Shown here piece by piece: positions 19,113-28,628 of a DNA stretch of 62,449 nt. The translations under genes and the position numbers were made by a program. Under the pieces are notes generated by a model. The model was not told where the DNA came from. It searched no databases and was given only the letters and a program-made list of their open reading frames with translations. The stretch comes from Prevotella sp. (GTDB lineage: Bacteria > Bacteroidota > Bacteroidia > Bacteroidales > Bacteroidaceae). The stretch is taken from assembly GCA_016281815.1 (NCBI GenBank), contig JAEEJK010000036.1, forward strand, positions 1 to 62,449, written 5' to 3'. The stretch's first letter is position 1, and every line of letters starts with the position of its first letter.

Positions 19113-19502
19113 TTAACGCTTGCTGAACTGGAAGCGTGCGCGTGCCTTTGGACGACCCGGCTTCTTGCGCTCCACAGCGCGGGAGTCGCGGGTGAGGAAG
19201 CCCTGATCCTTGAGTGCTTTCTTGTCCTCAGCGTTGATCTTCACCAATGCGCGGGCGATGGCAAGCCTCAGAGCCTGGCTCTGACCGGTGAAGCCACCTC
19301 CGTCGAGGTTGACCTTGACATCATATTTGTCTGCAACATTGAGCAACTCGAGCGGCTGCTTGACAACATACTGAAGGATGGCTGAGGGGAAATACTCGTT
19401 GAGGTCCTTCTTGTTGATGGTGATTTTGCCTGTACCATCGCTGACGTAAACACGTGCCACAGCACTCTTACGACGGCCTAATGCATTACATAAATATTCC
19501 AT
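19113..19502 (-). CDS. rpsI: 30S ribosomal protein S9
   Basis: The 129-residue protein has the S9 landmarks LGRRKSAVARVYV near the N-terminus, GGGFTGQSQALRLAIARAL in the middle and the basic C-terminus GRPKARARFQFSKR that reaches the P-site tRNA. It lies 8 bp after rplM. Confidence 0.98.
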   Translation of the reverse strand: MEYLCNALGRRKSAVARVYVSDGTGKITINKKDLNEYFPSAILQYVVKQPLELLNVADKYDVKVNLDGGGFTGQSQALRLAIARALVKINAEDKKALKDQGFLTRDSRAVERKKPGRPKARARFQFSKR

Positions 19503-19510
19503 TCCTGCGA

Positions 19511-19972
19511 TTATTTATACTGGTTAATATCAATTGCTTTGGGTTTCTGAGCCTCATGCTTGTGCTCAGTTCCCGGATAGACAAAGAGGTTGTCGAGCAG
19601 TTTACGGCCGAGCGGACCTTTCGGAAGCATGCCCTTGACGGCATGACGGATGATACGCTCCGAACCATCCTCGCGCAAACGGAGTTTGGCGGGAGTCTCA
19701 AAGCGCTGACCACCTGGATAGCCAGTATAACGTGTGTAGAGTTTGTCAGTCTCTTTCTTGCCGGTGAAGACCACCTTGTCGGCATTGATGATAATCACGT
19801 TGTCACCACAGTCTACGTGGGGAGTGAATGTGGGCTTGTACTTTCCACGGAGCAATTTAGCCACCTTGGAACAGAGACGACCCACCACCTGATCGGTGGC
19901 GTCGATAACGACCCACTCTTTCTGGGCTGTTTCCCTGTTGACGGAAATAGTCTTGTAACTTAAAGTGTTCAT
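19511..19972 (-). CDS. rplM: 50S ribosomal protein L13
   Basis: The 153-residue protein shows the L13 landmarks WVVIDATDQVVGRLCSKVAK, THVDCGDNVIIINADKV-like text, and AVKGMLPKGPLGRKLLDNLFVY. It is the first gene of the rplM-rpsI-rpsB-tsf cluster. A long structured leader precedes it and may mediate autoregulation, as is known for rplM leaders in other phyla. Confidence 0.98.
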   Translation of the reverse strand: MNTLSYKTISVNRETAQKEWVVIDATDQVVGRLCSKVAKLLRGKYKPTFTPHVDCGDNVIIINADKVVFTGKKETDKLYTRYTGYPGGQRFETPAKLRLREDGSERIIRHAVKGMLPKGPLGRKLLDNLFVYPGTEHKHEAQKPKAIDINQYK

Positions 19973-20131
19973 TTCAAATGTTAAAAATTCTACTAAAAAA
20001 CAAGTTTACCTTTCTTTGTACGGAGATTCACTAACCGTTGGGCCTGGCCAAAAGCACAACTATTAACACGCCGCACTTGGGGGCTCTAAGCATACCCCCT
20101 GTAATAATCGGACTGCAAAGGTACACATATT
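19973..20131 (-). promoter_or_regulatory. Leader and -7 element of the ribosomal-protein operon
   Basis: On the minus strand TACCTTTG (20116-20123) matches the -7 consensus; no clear TTTG lies 19-20 bases upstream. The predicted ~140-nt leader contains a GGGGG/CCCCC hairpin (20079-20099) and a second short inverted repeat (TTGGCC...GGCCCAA, near 20038-20051). Such a leader suggests feedback by a ribosomal protein; this is inference. Confidence 0.45.
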
Positions 20132-20331
20132 TTTTATATATGAGAGTCACATCAGATCACCAAAACAAAAATTTTAATGATTTTTAACCAACAGAATAAC
20201 AAAAAAGATAAAAAGCAATAAGTCAAATCACTTTTTATGCTTCTTTTTGCTTTTTTGTATATTTGTTTTATGAAATAATATGATGTTACTAAAAAAAAAT
20301 GTAATTTTGCAATTGGAAAAAGGAATACAAG
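20132..20331. other. AT-rich intergenic junction before the restriction-modification genes
   Basis: About 200 bp of very AT-rich sequence separates the divergent ribosomal operon and methyltransferase gene. A TAATTTTG string (20302-20309) fits the -7 consensus for the methyltransferase, but no TTTG is at the right -33 position. Composition changes sharply here, consistent with a junction of acquired DNA. No terminal repeats or integrase are visible. Confidence 0.5.
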
Positions 20332-21318
20332 ATGACATACACTTCTATAGAAATTTGTGCAGGTGCAGGTGGTCAGGCTTTAGGGCTTGAAATGGCTGGT
20401 TTTAATCATTTGGCATTGGTAGAATATGAAAAAGATTATTGTGATTGCTTAAAAACGAACCGTCCTCTTTGGAATGTGAAGTGTATGGACGTAAGGCTAT
20501 TTGATGGAAAGTCTTTCCGTAACAAGATTGATCTGTTGTCTGGTGGAGTACCTTGCCCCCCTTTCAGCATTGCTGGCAAACAACTTGGTGCTGATGATGA
20601 ACGTGACCTTTTTCCACAGATGCTTAGGCTCGTTGATGAAATTCAACCAAGAGTAGTGATGATAGAGAATGTGCGTGGTTTTATGGGAAAACAATTTGAA
20701 AATTATCGCATGGCTATCCTAAATCGGCTTAACATTCTTGGTTACAATATTCATATTCAACTGCTAAATGCCTCCGACTACGGGGTTCCTCAACTACGTC
20801 CCCGTGCCATAATCATTGGTATAAGAACAGACATTTTTGATCTGTTCAGTTTTCCACGACCTAAACCCACTATGTCAAAGAGTGTAGGCGAAGCTTTGTT
20901 TGACCTGATGTCTGCAAATGGTTGGAAAGGAGCAAAAAAATGGCGAGAGATTGCCAATAAAGTTGCCCCAACACTTGTAGGTGGTAGTAAAAAACATGGA
21001 GGTCCTGATTTGGGACCGACTCGCGCCCGGCAAGCATGGGCTGAGATGGGAATTGACGGACGAGGCATAGCCAACGAAGCACCAACTGAGGATTTTGAGG
21101 GTATGCCAAGACTCACACCTAAAATGATGGCTCGGTTGCAAGGTTTCCCCGATAATTGGCATTTCTGCAATCGCAAGACAACAGCCTGCCGAATGATTGG
21201 AAATGCTTTTCCACCACCCGTAGCAAAAGAAATTGGAATCAAAATAAAACAAGTTTTGGATTATGCAAGCACTGATAGCAGAAGCACGAAAGAGGTATCA
21301 CGTAGGATTATTGTCTAA
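20332..21318 (+). CDS. DNA (cytosine-5) methyltransferase of a type II R-M system
   Basis: A 328-residue C5 methyltransferase. Motif I is ICAGAGGQALGLEMAGF. The catalytic Cys is C75 in GGVPCPPFS (motif IV), followed by ENVRGF (motif VI). The C-terminus has GNAFPPPVAKEIG (motif X). It should methylate a cytosine in the site cut by the neighbouring endonuclease and so protect host DNA. The next gene starts inside its last 56 bp, so the two are translated together. Base composition is clearly more AT-rich than the flanking ribosomal and trmD genes, which points to horizontal acquisition. Confidence 0.95.
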   Translation: MTYTSIEICAGAGGQALGLEMAGFNHLALVEYEKDYCDCLKTNRPLWNVKCMDVRLFDGKSFRNKIDLLSGGVPCPPFSIAGKQLGADDERDLFPQMLRLVDEIQPRVVMIENVRGFMGKQFENYRMAILNRLNILGYNIHIQLLNASDYGVPQLRPRAIIIGIRTDIFDLFSFPRPKPTMSKSVGEALFDLMSANGWKGAKKWREIANKVAPTLVGGSKKHGGPDLGPTRARQAWAEMGIDGRGIANEAPTEDFEGMPRLTPKMMARLQGFPDNWHFCNRKTTACRMIGNAFPPPVAKEIGIKIKQVLDYASTDSRSTKEVSRRIIV

Positions 21319-22120
21319 TGGTGTACTGACAGTAGACGCTAAGGGTATTCCAAGTAATGCTGACAGTTCATCTAAACTTTCCATCAAAATAGCTCAAGGT
21401 ATAGCCCGCAAACTGATGGCTAACATAAATGAGAAGACTGTAGGGCAGACAGTTGGTGCTAAGTTCGAGCAACTGAATGTGGAATTTTTAGAAGCCACCT
21501 TCCCCAAATTGCAGAACTTACGTCCAGGCAAATGGCACATTACTAAGCTCGGAAATCGTAACAGTATCAAAACTAGCAGTTTTGCACAATACGAACATTT
21601 GGACTATCTTTCCCAACTAACAAAAGAAGATGCTCGATTAGCTGCTAGCATGGGTAACGACTATATGTTAGCACCTGATGTTGTTGTCTATCGCGAAACA
21701 GAGCCTGACGAGATAATAAACGAGCAGCAAACTATTGTCAATGATTCTGTAGGTAAACTCTCTGATATCAGAACAGTTTGCGGTGGTTTACCAATCCTTC
21801 ATGCTTCCATTTCTGCAAAATGGACAATGCGCAGTGACCGAGCCCAAAATAGCCGTACAGAAGCACTTGGACTCATCCGTAACCGTAAAGGTCATTTGCC
21901 ACATATTGTTGTAGTAACTGGTGAACCGATGCCTTCACGCATTGCGTCTCTTGCATTGGGAACAGGCGATATAGATTGTGTGTATCATTTCGCACTTTAT
22001 GAACTAGTAGAAGCAGTCAATGACACCAATGCCGAAGATTCTATAGAAATGTTGAAAATACTTATCACAGGAAAGAGGTTGAAAGATATAAGTGACCTGC
22101 CATTGGATTTGACAGTTTAA
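21263..22120 (+). CDS. NgoMIV-type type II restriction endonuclease (predicted GCCGGC)
   Basis: The 285-residue protein matches what I recall of NgoMIV along most of its length, including SKNADSS-like N-terminal text, HASISAKWTMRSDRAQNSR and the C-terminal GKRLKDISDLPLDL. The active-site arrangement of the Cfr10I/NgoMIV group is intact: E69, D139 in APDVVV, K186 in SAK and E200, each one residue before the NgoMIV positions. NgoMIV is a tetrameric enzyme that cuts G^CCGGC; this specificity is inferred by similarity. The start overlaps the methyltransferase gene by 56 bp. Confidence 0.93.
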   Translation: MQALIAEARKRYHVGLLSNGVLTVDAKGIPSNADSSSKLSIKIAQGIARKLMANINEKTVGQTVGAKFEQLNVEFLEATFPKLQNLRPGKWHITKLGNRNSIKTSSFAQYEHLDYLSQLTKEDARLAASMGNDYMLAPDVVVYRETEPDEIINEQQTIVNDSVGKLSDIRTVCGGLPILHASISAKWTMRSDRAQNSRTEALGLIRNRKGHLPHIVVVTGEPMPSRIASLALGTGDIDCVYHFALYELVEAVNDTNAEDSIEMLKILITGKRLKDISDLPLDLTV

Positions 22121-22169
22121 GCACCCGCGTTTGTTTTCACCACGTGTTTATTGCCTTTCATCACCACCC

Positions 22170-24764
22170 ATGACTGCCATCAATCGCATTTTCATCATCT
22201 GGAGCCTCGTGCTGCTGAGCATGCTTGCATTGCCCATACAAGGCCAACCGACAGACAACTCGTCGGCCAAGAACAATGCCGTCTCCTCCCCCACCGAGGG
22301 CACGCTCACTGCCGACTTCGTGGAGGAGAAAGCCATGATGGACGACCTGCTGCAGATGCTTACCAAATTCGGGCAATATATGATGGCCGACTTCCAGCCC
22401 TGTGAGGATCCCAACAGCATCGGCGAGGCATGCGGATGCTTCAAGGGGGAGAGTACCATGGCCAGCAACGAGGCGGGCGTGCGCACCAATGCCGACCTGT
22501 CGATGCTCTGCGCTTTCCTCGTCAGATACGCCCAGCCTGCCGGACTGCAACTGCCCAGGGGCATCTCATGGGAAGACATGAGCGACATCGCCATGAAATC
22601 GCTCATCTTTGCCTATTCCACCCACAAGGCCAACAAACTCATGAAATGCTCCGGCGGCGACTGGTGGGGCAGCACCTCCAAGAAAGACCGCGTATGGGAG
22701 AGTTCGCTCTGGGCGATGTCGGTGGCCTACTCTGCCTTTTTCCAATGGCATCTGCTGAGTGACAAGCAAAAAGGATATATCCACGAACTGCTCAAAGCGG
22801 AGTGCAACTACGAACTGGAGCGCGACATCCCCACAGGCTACAAGGGTGACACCAAGGCTGAGGAGAACGGATGGGAAGTGGACGTGCTCGCCGCCGCTCT
22901 CGGACTGTTTCCCGACGACCCGCTGGCACCCAAGTGGTTTGAGCGTCTGAGGCTCTTTGCCATCAACTGCCACAGCCACGCCACGGACTCCCTCTGCCAG
23001 GACCACGTGGACGAGGAGCATGAGGGAACCGTGGCACAACTCTACAAAGGGCAGAATCTGTATGATGACTACACGCTGCAAAACCATGACTATTTCCACA
23101 CCTCTTATCAAAATGTGGTGATACAGGAACTGGGTGAGGCCGCTCTTGCCCTCCACCTGTTCCAAAACGGACTTGGAAAGGGGGAACGATGGAAAACCAA
23201 TGCCTTTCTACACCACAACCAAGAAGTGACCGACCATGTGCTCAACTGGTTGGCACTCGCCGACGGCGAACTGGCGATGCCCAACGGCAACGACTGGAGC
23301 ATGTTCCTCTACGACCAAATCACGGCCTACTCCTTCATGGCTGCCAAGATGCGCGATGCCAACGCACTGATGCTGGAAAACCTCGCCTACAAACACATCA
23401 AGGCCAGGCAATCCACGGCGCAGGACGGCAGTTGGCTGCTCCGGCCCGACGTGCAGGCACGGCGCATGGGCGTGCAGGGACACCGCGTGATGATGACCTA
23501 CCTGATGCACCACACCTGGAGCACCGCAGAACTCTCCCCCACCCGCTGGGAGGACTTCCGCAAAGCACACAGCGAGGCCCGGCTGTTTCCCTGCCAGAAC
23601 ATCGTAAGGGCTTTCACACCTCACCGCTTCACCACCTTCTCCTGGAGCGAGGGACTGAAAAACTACACGGGATATATCGCCGACAACAGCGTGGACAAAA
23701 ACAAGATCATCGTGCCCTTCCGTGCCCACAATACCGGAAATTTCCTCGGATGGTATGACATCAAGGACCGGCCTCATGAGGCCAAGCCCGTGGTCAGCGG
23801 CAAATACGAACTGAAGGGCGACGCCTATACCATGTACGGTCACCTGCTGACCAACGGGGAGGTGCTCGACCACCGCTTTGCCCTTTTCTCCACTTCCGGA
23901 AACGCCGTGGGATACCTCGACCATGTGAGCACACTCACCGATGTGACCATCAACAGCGAGATGGGCGGACTGATGGCCATCTCTGTCGATGAACTGACAC
24001 GCACCAAGCGCACCCTGCACCATGAAAGAGGTTCGAAACTCACCGACGGTTCCACCATTTTCTCCACCGATACAGAATGGATGAACATCGACGACGAGGT
24101 GGGGTTCGTGAGCATAGGCACCAAAGGCATGGCTTTCGGCAACCGCACCAACAACAACAGCATCCTGACAGCCAAGATGTATCCCTCTTACAGCGCATCG
24201 CCAAGAACACTCAGCAAGGGCACACTCGCCGACCGGCGCAATGTCGTCTATTATTGCCATGTGGACGCCAAGACCACACGGAGGCTTGCCCAACAGACTG
24301 AAAGGCTGACCTCACAGTTGCCCTCAGGCTGGAACGGCATCATCACCGCAGACCCCGACCAGACCAGATACCTCATGCTCGCCCATTTCGAAGGCGACAC
24401 CACGGAGGTCACCATCACCGCCCGAGGCTGTTCGCTCGGCGCACCGGTTTTTGAGAATGAGACAACCATCCACGGCGGTTCGGCGACGGCCTCCTTTCAC
24501 GCTGCAAAGGAAACCGCCCTCATGCAGACCATCAACTGCTTCGTGCAAGGAGAAGGAGAAGGGATAACAGCCCGTCAGGTGCCCGACGACAACAAGGCCA
24601 TTTGGCTGAGAGGAGACAAGCGCCAAACCGTCACTGTCAACATCATCTCTGAAGGCAACATCTGCGGAGGTGCTGTAAAAGTCTCTCCTTCCCACCTGAC
24701 CAAGGTGTTTTTGGAAAAAGGAAAGTTGAAAACATCCAAAGAGAAAAACAAGAAGAAAAAATGA
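22170..24764 (+). CDS. Large exported protein, possible polysaccharide lyase
   Basis: The start at 22170 ([25 protein letters not shown]) gives a signal peptide. The first ~400 mature residues are helix-rich with many Trp and His, reminiscent of an alpha/alpha toroid. The following ~380 residues look beta-rich ([23 protein letters not shown] ..., in part), as in toroid-plus-sandwich polysaccharide lyases. This is a fold-level impression, not a family match. The C-terminus is a lysine tail ([11 protein letters not shown]). The stop overlaps the trmD start (ATGA), so the two are probably co-translated, although no shared role is evident. Confidence 0.7.
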   Translation: MTAINRIFIIWSLVLLSMLALPIQGQPTDNSSAKNNAVSSPTEGTLTADFVEEKAMMDDLLQMLTKFGQYMMADFQPCEDPNSIGEACGCFKGESTMASNEAGVRTNADLSMLCAFLVRYAQPAGLQLPRGISWEDMSDIAMKSLIFAYSTHKANKLMKCSGGDWWGSTSKKDRVWESSLWAMSVAYSAFFQWHLLSDKQKGYIHELLKAECNYELERDIPTGYKGDTKAEENGWEVDVLAAALGLFPDDPLAPKWFERLRLFAINCHSHATDSLCQDHVDEEHEGTVAQLYKGQNLYDDYTLQNHDYFHTSYQNVVIQELGEAALALHLFQNGLGKGERWKTNAFLHHNQEVTDHVLNWLALADGELAMPNGNDWSMFLYDQITAYSFMAAKMRDANALMLENLAYKHIKARQSTAQDGSWLLRPDVQARRMGVQGHRVMMTYLMHHTWSTAELSPTRWEDFRKAHSEARLFPCQNIVRAFTPHRFTTFSWSEGLKNYTGYIADNSVDKNKIIVPFRAHNTGNFLGWYDIKDRPHEAKPVVSGKYELKGDAYTMYGHLLTNGEVLDHRFALFSTSGNAVGYLDHVSTLTDVTINSEMGGLMAISVDELTRTKRTLHHERGSKLTDGSTIFSTDTEWMNIDDEVGFVSIGTKGMAFGNRTNNNSILTAKMYPSYSASPRTLSKGTLADRRNVVYYCHVDAKTTRRLAQQTERLTSQLPSGWNGIITADPDQTRYLMLAHFEGDTTEVTITARGCSLGAPVFENETTIHGGSATASFHAAKETALMQTINCFVQGEGEGITARQVPDDNKAIWLRGDKRQTVTVNIISEGNICGGAVKVSPSHLTKVFLEKGKLKTSKEKNKKKK

Positions 24765-25441
24765 GAATAGACATCATCACCGTTTTGCCGGAAATGCTCG
24801 AAGGCTTTGTTCACGAGTCGATCCTGGCACGCGCACAGAAAAAAGGACTGGCAGAGATTCACCTGCACAACCTGCGTGACTACACCACCGACAAATGGCG
24901 GCGGGTGGACGACTACCCCTACGGGGGATTCGCTGGTATGGTGATGCAGTGCGAGCCCATCGACAGGGCCATCTCTGCACTGAAGACGGAGCGCGACTAC
25001 GACGAGGTCATCTTCACCTCACCCGACGGAGAACAGTTCTCACAACAGGTGGCCAACGACCTATCGATGCTCGGCAACATCATCATCCTCTGCGGCCACT
25101 ACAAGGGAATCGACCAACGTATCCGGGATCATCTCATCACCCGCGAGATCTCCATTGGCGACTATGTGCTCACTGGTGGCGAACTGGCCGCTGCCGTCAT
25201 GGCCGACGCCATCGTACGGCTGGTGCCCGGTGTCATCAGCGACGACCAAAGCGCTCTCTCCGACTGTTTCCAGGACGGACTGCTTTCTGCTCCCATCTAC
25301 ACCCGTCCCGCTGAATACAAAGGGTGGCGGGTGCCCGACATCCTCCTCAGCGGCAATGAGGGGAAAATCAAGGACTGGGAGATAGAGCAAAGCCTGGAGC
25401 GCACCCGCCGACTGCGACCGGACTTACTGAATGAAAAGTGA
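24761..25441 (+). CDS. trmD: tRNA (guanine-N1)-methyltransferase
   Basis: Methylates G37 of tRNAs reading codons that begin with C, using S-adenosylmethionine, which prevents frameshifting. The trefoil-knot SPOUT domain is visible as [24 protein letters not shown] and [13 protein letters not shown], with RLVPGVISD after it. Length (226 aa) is standard. It overlaps the upstream gene by four bases. Its own stop codon is the first unit of a long heptanucleotide stop array. Confidence 0.98.
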   Translation: MRIDIITVLPEMLEGFVHESILARAQKKGLAEIHLHNLRDYTTDKWRRVDDYPYGGFAGMVMQCEPIDRAISALKTERDYDEVIFTSPDGEQFSQQVANDLSMLGNIIILCGHYKGIDQRIRDHLITREISIGDYVLTGGELAAAVMADAIVRLVPGVISDDQSALSDCFQDGLLSAPIYTRPAEYKGWRVPDILLSGNEGKIKDWEIEQSLERTRRLRPDLLNEK

Positions 25442-25514
25442 AGAGTGAAGAGTGAAGAGTGAAGAATGAAGAGTGAAGAGTGAAGAATTAAGGATTAGGA
25501 ATTAAGAATTATGA
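25439..25514 (+). repeat. Heptanucleotide stop-codon array starting at the trmD stop
   Basis: TGA occurs at 25439 (the trmD stop), 25446, 25453, 25460, 25467, 25474 and 25481: seven in exact 7-bp register. It then continues as TAA 25489, TAG 25496 and TAA 25503 after one extra base. Units are TGAAGAG-like, then TTAAGGA-like. Confidence 0.95.
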
Positions 25515-25541
25515 TTACCCCTGCAAAGATGTCGGTGTAAG

Positions 25542-25595
25542 GGTAGGGACGCGATGTATCGCGTCCGCCAACTATGCACTATGAACTATGAACTA
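25542..25595. repeat. Dispersed palindrome GGACGCGAT/ATCGCGTCC with ACTATGA heptads, copy 1
   Basis: GTAGGGACGCGATGTATCGC plus GTCCGCC forms a near-perfect 9-bp stem and is followed by heptads ACTATGC and ACTATGA. The same palindrome and heptad combination recurs at 52777-52883. It resembles an extragenic palindromic repeat; function is unknown. Confidence 0.75.
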
Positions 25596-25638
25596 GAACA
25601 ACGGAATGAATGAAAGATGAAAAAAAATGTCTTTTTGT

Positions 25639-25669
25639 TTTGCGTTGCTCTCGGTTTTCACTAACTTTG
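25639..25669 (+). promoter_or_regulatory. Promoter of the aminopeptidase P gene
   Basis: TTTG at 25639-25642, a 19-base spacer and TAACTTTG at 25662-25669 match the Bacteroidota consensus exactly. It lies 27 bp before the ATG at 25696, which rules out the longer upstream reading frame as coding. Confidence 0.8.
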
Positions 25670-25695
25670 CTCACTCAAACCTAAACACTATTTCT

Positions 25696-27087
25696 ATGTT
25701 CAGCAAGGAAACGTATATCAGGCGCCGTGAAGAACTGAAGAAACTGGTCGGCAACGGCATTGTCGTCCTATTCGGCAATAACGAGTCACCATGCAACTAT
25801 CCTGCCAACAGTTATTATCCCATGAGGCAGGACTCATCATTCCTCTATTATTTCGGTCAGAAACGGGAGGGACTTGTCGGCGTCATCGACATCGACAATG
25901 ACTATGAGATACTCATCGGCGACAATATCGACATCGAGGACATCGTGTGGTATGGAAGCGTAGACAGTGTGGCAGACCTTGCCGCACAAGTGGGCGTAGC
26001 GAAATCCGCACCCATGAGCCGGCTCAAGGAGATCTGTGACCAGGCTGCCGGGCGCACCATCCATTTCCTGCCGCCCTACCGCCACGACATCAAAATTCAG
26101 ATCATGGACCTGCTCGGCATCCATCCCAGTCAGCAGAAGGCTGCGGCATCCATGCCGCTCATCCAAGCCGTGGTGAAGATGCGCTCCAAGAAGGAACCCC
26201 AGGAAATCGAGGCTTTGGAGCGTGCTGCCACCATCGGATACAAGATGCACACCACCGCCATGCGGCTCACCCGACCGGGCGTGACGGAGAAATTTGTCGG
26301 AGGGCAAATAGACGGCATAGCCCACTCCTATGGGGCCATGGTGAGTTTCGCCACCATCTACTCGCAACACGGCGAAATCATGCACGGCAATCCATCCACC
26401 GCCCTACTTGAACCCGGACGGTTGGTCATCTGCGACTGCGGTGCCGAGACCATCGACCACTACTGCTCCGACAACACCCGCACCATGCCGGTCAGCGGCA
26501 AATTCACCCAGCGCCAGTTGGACATCTACTCCATTGTAGAGGAATGTCACGACTATGTGCTGGATGTCGCCAAACCCGGCGTGAAATACATGGACGTGCA
26601 CTTCGCCGTCTGCCGGCTGATGACCGACCGACTCAAGGAACTCGGACTCATGCGCGGCGACACAGAGGAGGCCGTCAGGGCAGGAGCCCACGCCATGTTC
26701 CTCCCCCACGGACTGGGACACATGATGGGCATGGACGTACACGACATGGAGAACCTCGACCAGATCAACGTGGGCTTCGACGAGGAGACACGGCCCAACC
26801 TCGAGCAGTTCGGCACCAACTGCCTCCGCATGGGGCGCCGTCTGGAGGAGGGATTCGTCGTCACCGACGAGCCCGGCATCTATTTCATCCCCGCCCTCAT
26901 CGATGACTGGCGCGCATCCGGCCACTGCGCCGAGTTCCTCAACTTCGACCTGCTCGAAACCTACAAGGATTTCGGAGGTGTGCGCATCGAGGACGACGTG
27001 CTCATCACTGCCGACGGCTGCCGCTTCATCGGCAAGGAGCGCATCCCCTACCATCCCAAGGATGTGGAGAAGGCGATGAATGAATAA
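25696..27087 (+). CDS. pepP: Xaa-Pro aminopeptidase (aminopeptidase P, M24B)
   Basis: Removes N-terminal residues preceding proline, using two metal ions. The start at 25696 (MFSKETYIRRREELKKLVG) is fixed by the promoter just upstream. The N-terminal creatinase-like domain is followed by the pita-bread catalytic domain. Metal ligands are visible as the two Asp in CDCGAETIDHYCSDNTR, His in LPHGLGHMMGMDVHD, Glu in TDEPGIYF and Glu in GGVRIEDDVL. The 463-residue length fits the family. No signal peptide is seen, so it is probably cytoplasmic. Confidence 0.95.
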   Translation: MFSKETYIRRREELKKLVGNGIVVLFGNNESPCNYPANSYYPMRQDSSFLYYFGQKREGLVGVIDIDNDYEILIGDNIDIEDIVWYGSVDSVADLAAQVGVAKSAPMSRLKEICDQAAGRTIHFLPPYRHDIKIQIMDLLGIHPSQQKAAASMPLIQAVVKMRSKKEPQEIEALERAATIGYKMHTTAMRLTRPGVTEKFVGGQIDGIAHSYGAMVSFATIYSQHGEIMHGNPSTALLEPGRLVICDCGAETIDHYCSDNTRTMPVSGKFTQRQLDIYSIVEECHDYVLDVAKPGVKYMDVHFAVCRLMTDRLKELGLMRGDTEEAVRAGAHAMFLPHGLGHMMGMDVHDMENLDQINVGFDEETRPNLEQFGTNCLRMGRRLEEGFVVTDEPGIYFIPALIDDWRASGHCAEFLNFDLLETYKDFGGVRIEDDVLITADGCRFIGKERIPYHPKDVEKAMNE

Positions 27088-27133
27088 AGTTTTCTGCAAC
27101 TAATTTTCTACAAACAATAAAAAAAAGAGCCTA

Positions 27134-28354
27134 ATGAGAAAAATGTTTTTCATGATGCTGCTGGCTGCCGTGAGCATCGGCGCCAACGCACAAGACAAGA
27201 AAGCGGACAACAAGCCCGTCTTCACCACCGTGAAGGAAATCCCCATCACCAGCATCAAAGACCAGAACCGCTCGGGTACCTGCTGGGCGTATTCCACACT
27301 GAGTTACTTTGAGGCAGAGATCCTCAAAGCCACCGGCAAGACCTATGACCTCTGCGAGAGTTTTGTCGCCAACAAGACCTACATGGACCGCGCCATCCAG
27401 GTGGCACGTCTGCACGGTGACTGCCAGTTCGCACAGGGCGGCAGTGCCTATGATGTGCTCTACTGCCTGAAGAACTACGGTATCTGCCCCGAGAACGCCA
27501 TGCCGTTCCCCGGCAGCCTCTATGGCGACTCGCTCAACAACTTCAATGAGTTCTTCAGCCTCATGGAGCCATACGTGGCCGCTGTGTCCAAGAACAAGGC
27601 AAGCAAGATGTCCAACCAGTGGAAGAAAGGCCTGCAGGGTATCCTCGACGCATACCTCGGCGAGTGCCCGTCAGAGTTCAAATACGAGGGAAAGAGTTAT
27701 TCTCCCCAGTCGTTTGTGAACAGCCTCGGCATCAACCTCAACGACTATGTGTCCATCACCAGTTACACCCACAAGCCATTCTACACCCAGTTTGCCGTGG
27801 AGGTGCAGGACAACTGGCGCAACCCGTTGTCATGGAACCTTCCGATGGACGACATGATGCGCATTATCGACAACGCCATTGAGAAGGGCTACACCGTAGC
27901 ATGGGGTGGCGACGTGTCTGAGGAAGGCTTCACCCGCAAAGGTCTCGCCTATGCCATCGACACCAAGAAGGCTGAGAGCCTCGCCGGTAGCGACATGGCA
28001 CGCTGGCTGAAACTCACCCGCGTGGAAAAGACCTCCCTGCTCGACTCCTTAGGTTGCAAGGTGCCTGAAATCACACCGACACAGGAGATGCGCCAGGAGC
28101 GCTACGACAACTGGGAACTCACCGATGACCATGGCATGCTCATCTACGGACTCGCCAAGGACCAGAACGGCAAGGAATATTATTTGGTGAAAAACTCATG
28201 GGGCGAGGCTGGTGACTACAAAGGCATCTGGTACATGACCAAAGCCTTCATCGCTGCCAATACCATGGACTATATGGTGAACATCAATGCCATCCCCAAG
28301 GATATCCTCAAAAAAATGCAGGATGCCCGGAAGAACCAACCGCTGGGAGACTGA
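27134..28354 (+). CDS. pepC: Aminopeptidase C / bleomycin hydrolase-family cysteine peptidase (C1B)
   Basis: A papain-fold peptidase with an N-terminal signal peptide (MRKMFFMMLLAAVSIGANAQ), unlike the cytoplasmic enzyme of lactic acid bacteria, so it is probably periplasmic. The catalytic triad is present: C50 in NRSGTCWAYS, H333 in TDDHGMLIYG and N354 in VKNSWGEAG. It follows pepP by 46 bp and may share its promoter, so the two peptidases could act together in peptide use. The stop codon begins a heptanucleotide repeat array. Confidence 0.93.
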   Translation: MRKMFFMMLLAAVSIGANAQDKKADNKPVFTTVKEIPITSIKDQNRSGTCWAYSTLSYFEAEILKATGKTYDLCESFVANKTYMDRAIQVARLHGDCQFAQGGSAYDVLYCLKNYGICPENAMPFPGSLYGDSLNNFNEFFSLMEPYVAAVSKNKASKMSNQWKKGLQGILDAYLGECPSEFKYEGKSYSPQSFVNSLGINLNDYVSITSYTHKPFYTQFAVEVQDNWRNPLSWNLPMDDMMRIIDNAIEKGYTVAWGGDVSEEGFTRKGLAYAIDTKKAESLAGSDMARWLKLTRVEKTSLLDSLGCKVPEITPTQEMRQERYDNWELTDDHGMLIYGLAKDQNGKEYYLVKNSWGEAGDYKGIWYMTKAFIAANTMDYMVNINAIPKDILKKMQDARKNQPLGD

Positions 28355-28419
28355 AAAGATTGAAAATTGAAGATTGAAAATTGAAAATTCAAGATTCAAG
28401 ATTGAAGATTGAAGATTAG
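28352..28419 (+). repeat. Heptanucleotide stop-codon array at the pepC stop
   Basis: After the pepC TGA (28352), TTGA-type heptads lie at 28361, 28368, 28375, 28382, 28403 and 28410, with TAG at 28417, all in 7-bp register. Units at 28389 and 28396 have diverged to TCA. Confidence 0.92.
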
Positions 28420-28424
28420 GATGA

Positions 28425-28466
28425 GGGATGAAAGGGTTGTGGCAAGCATTTGCCCCCTTTCATCCC
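28425..28466 (+). terminator. Hairpin after pepC
   Basis: GGGATGAAAGGG and CCCTTTCATCCC form a perfect 12-bp stem around a 17-18 base loop that itself can pair GGCAA with TTGCC. The downstream tract is only mildly T-rich. Confidence 0.7.
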
Positions 28467-28628
28467 TTATCTGTCTTTTGCCCACTTACCTTATCTTATA
28501 TTCCAAAATATAAATATTCTAAAAAAAACATCAAGAATTCCATGATATGAGTTTTTATTCGTATCTTTACACCCAAATTGCCGTTAATGGGCACTTGTGA
28601 GCAGACAACAAGAATAAAAACAATATAA

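Noticed and set aside
25627..25695. Upstream extension of the aminopeptidase P frame
   Set aside because: It covers the consensus promoter at 25639-25669, so it cannot be translated from that transcript.
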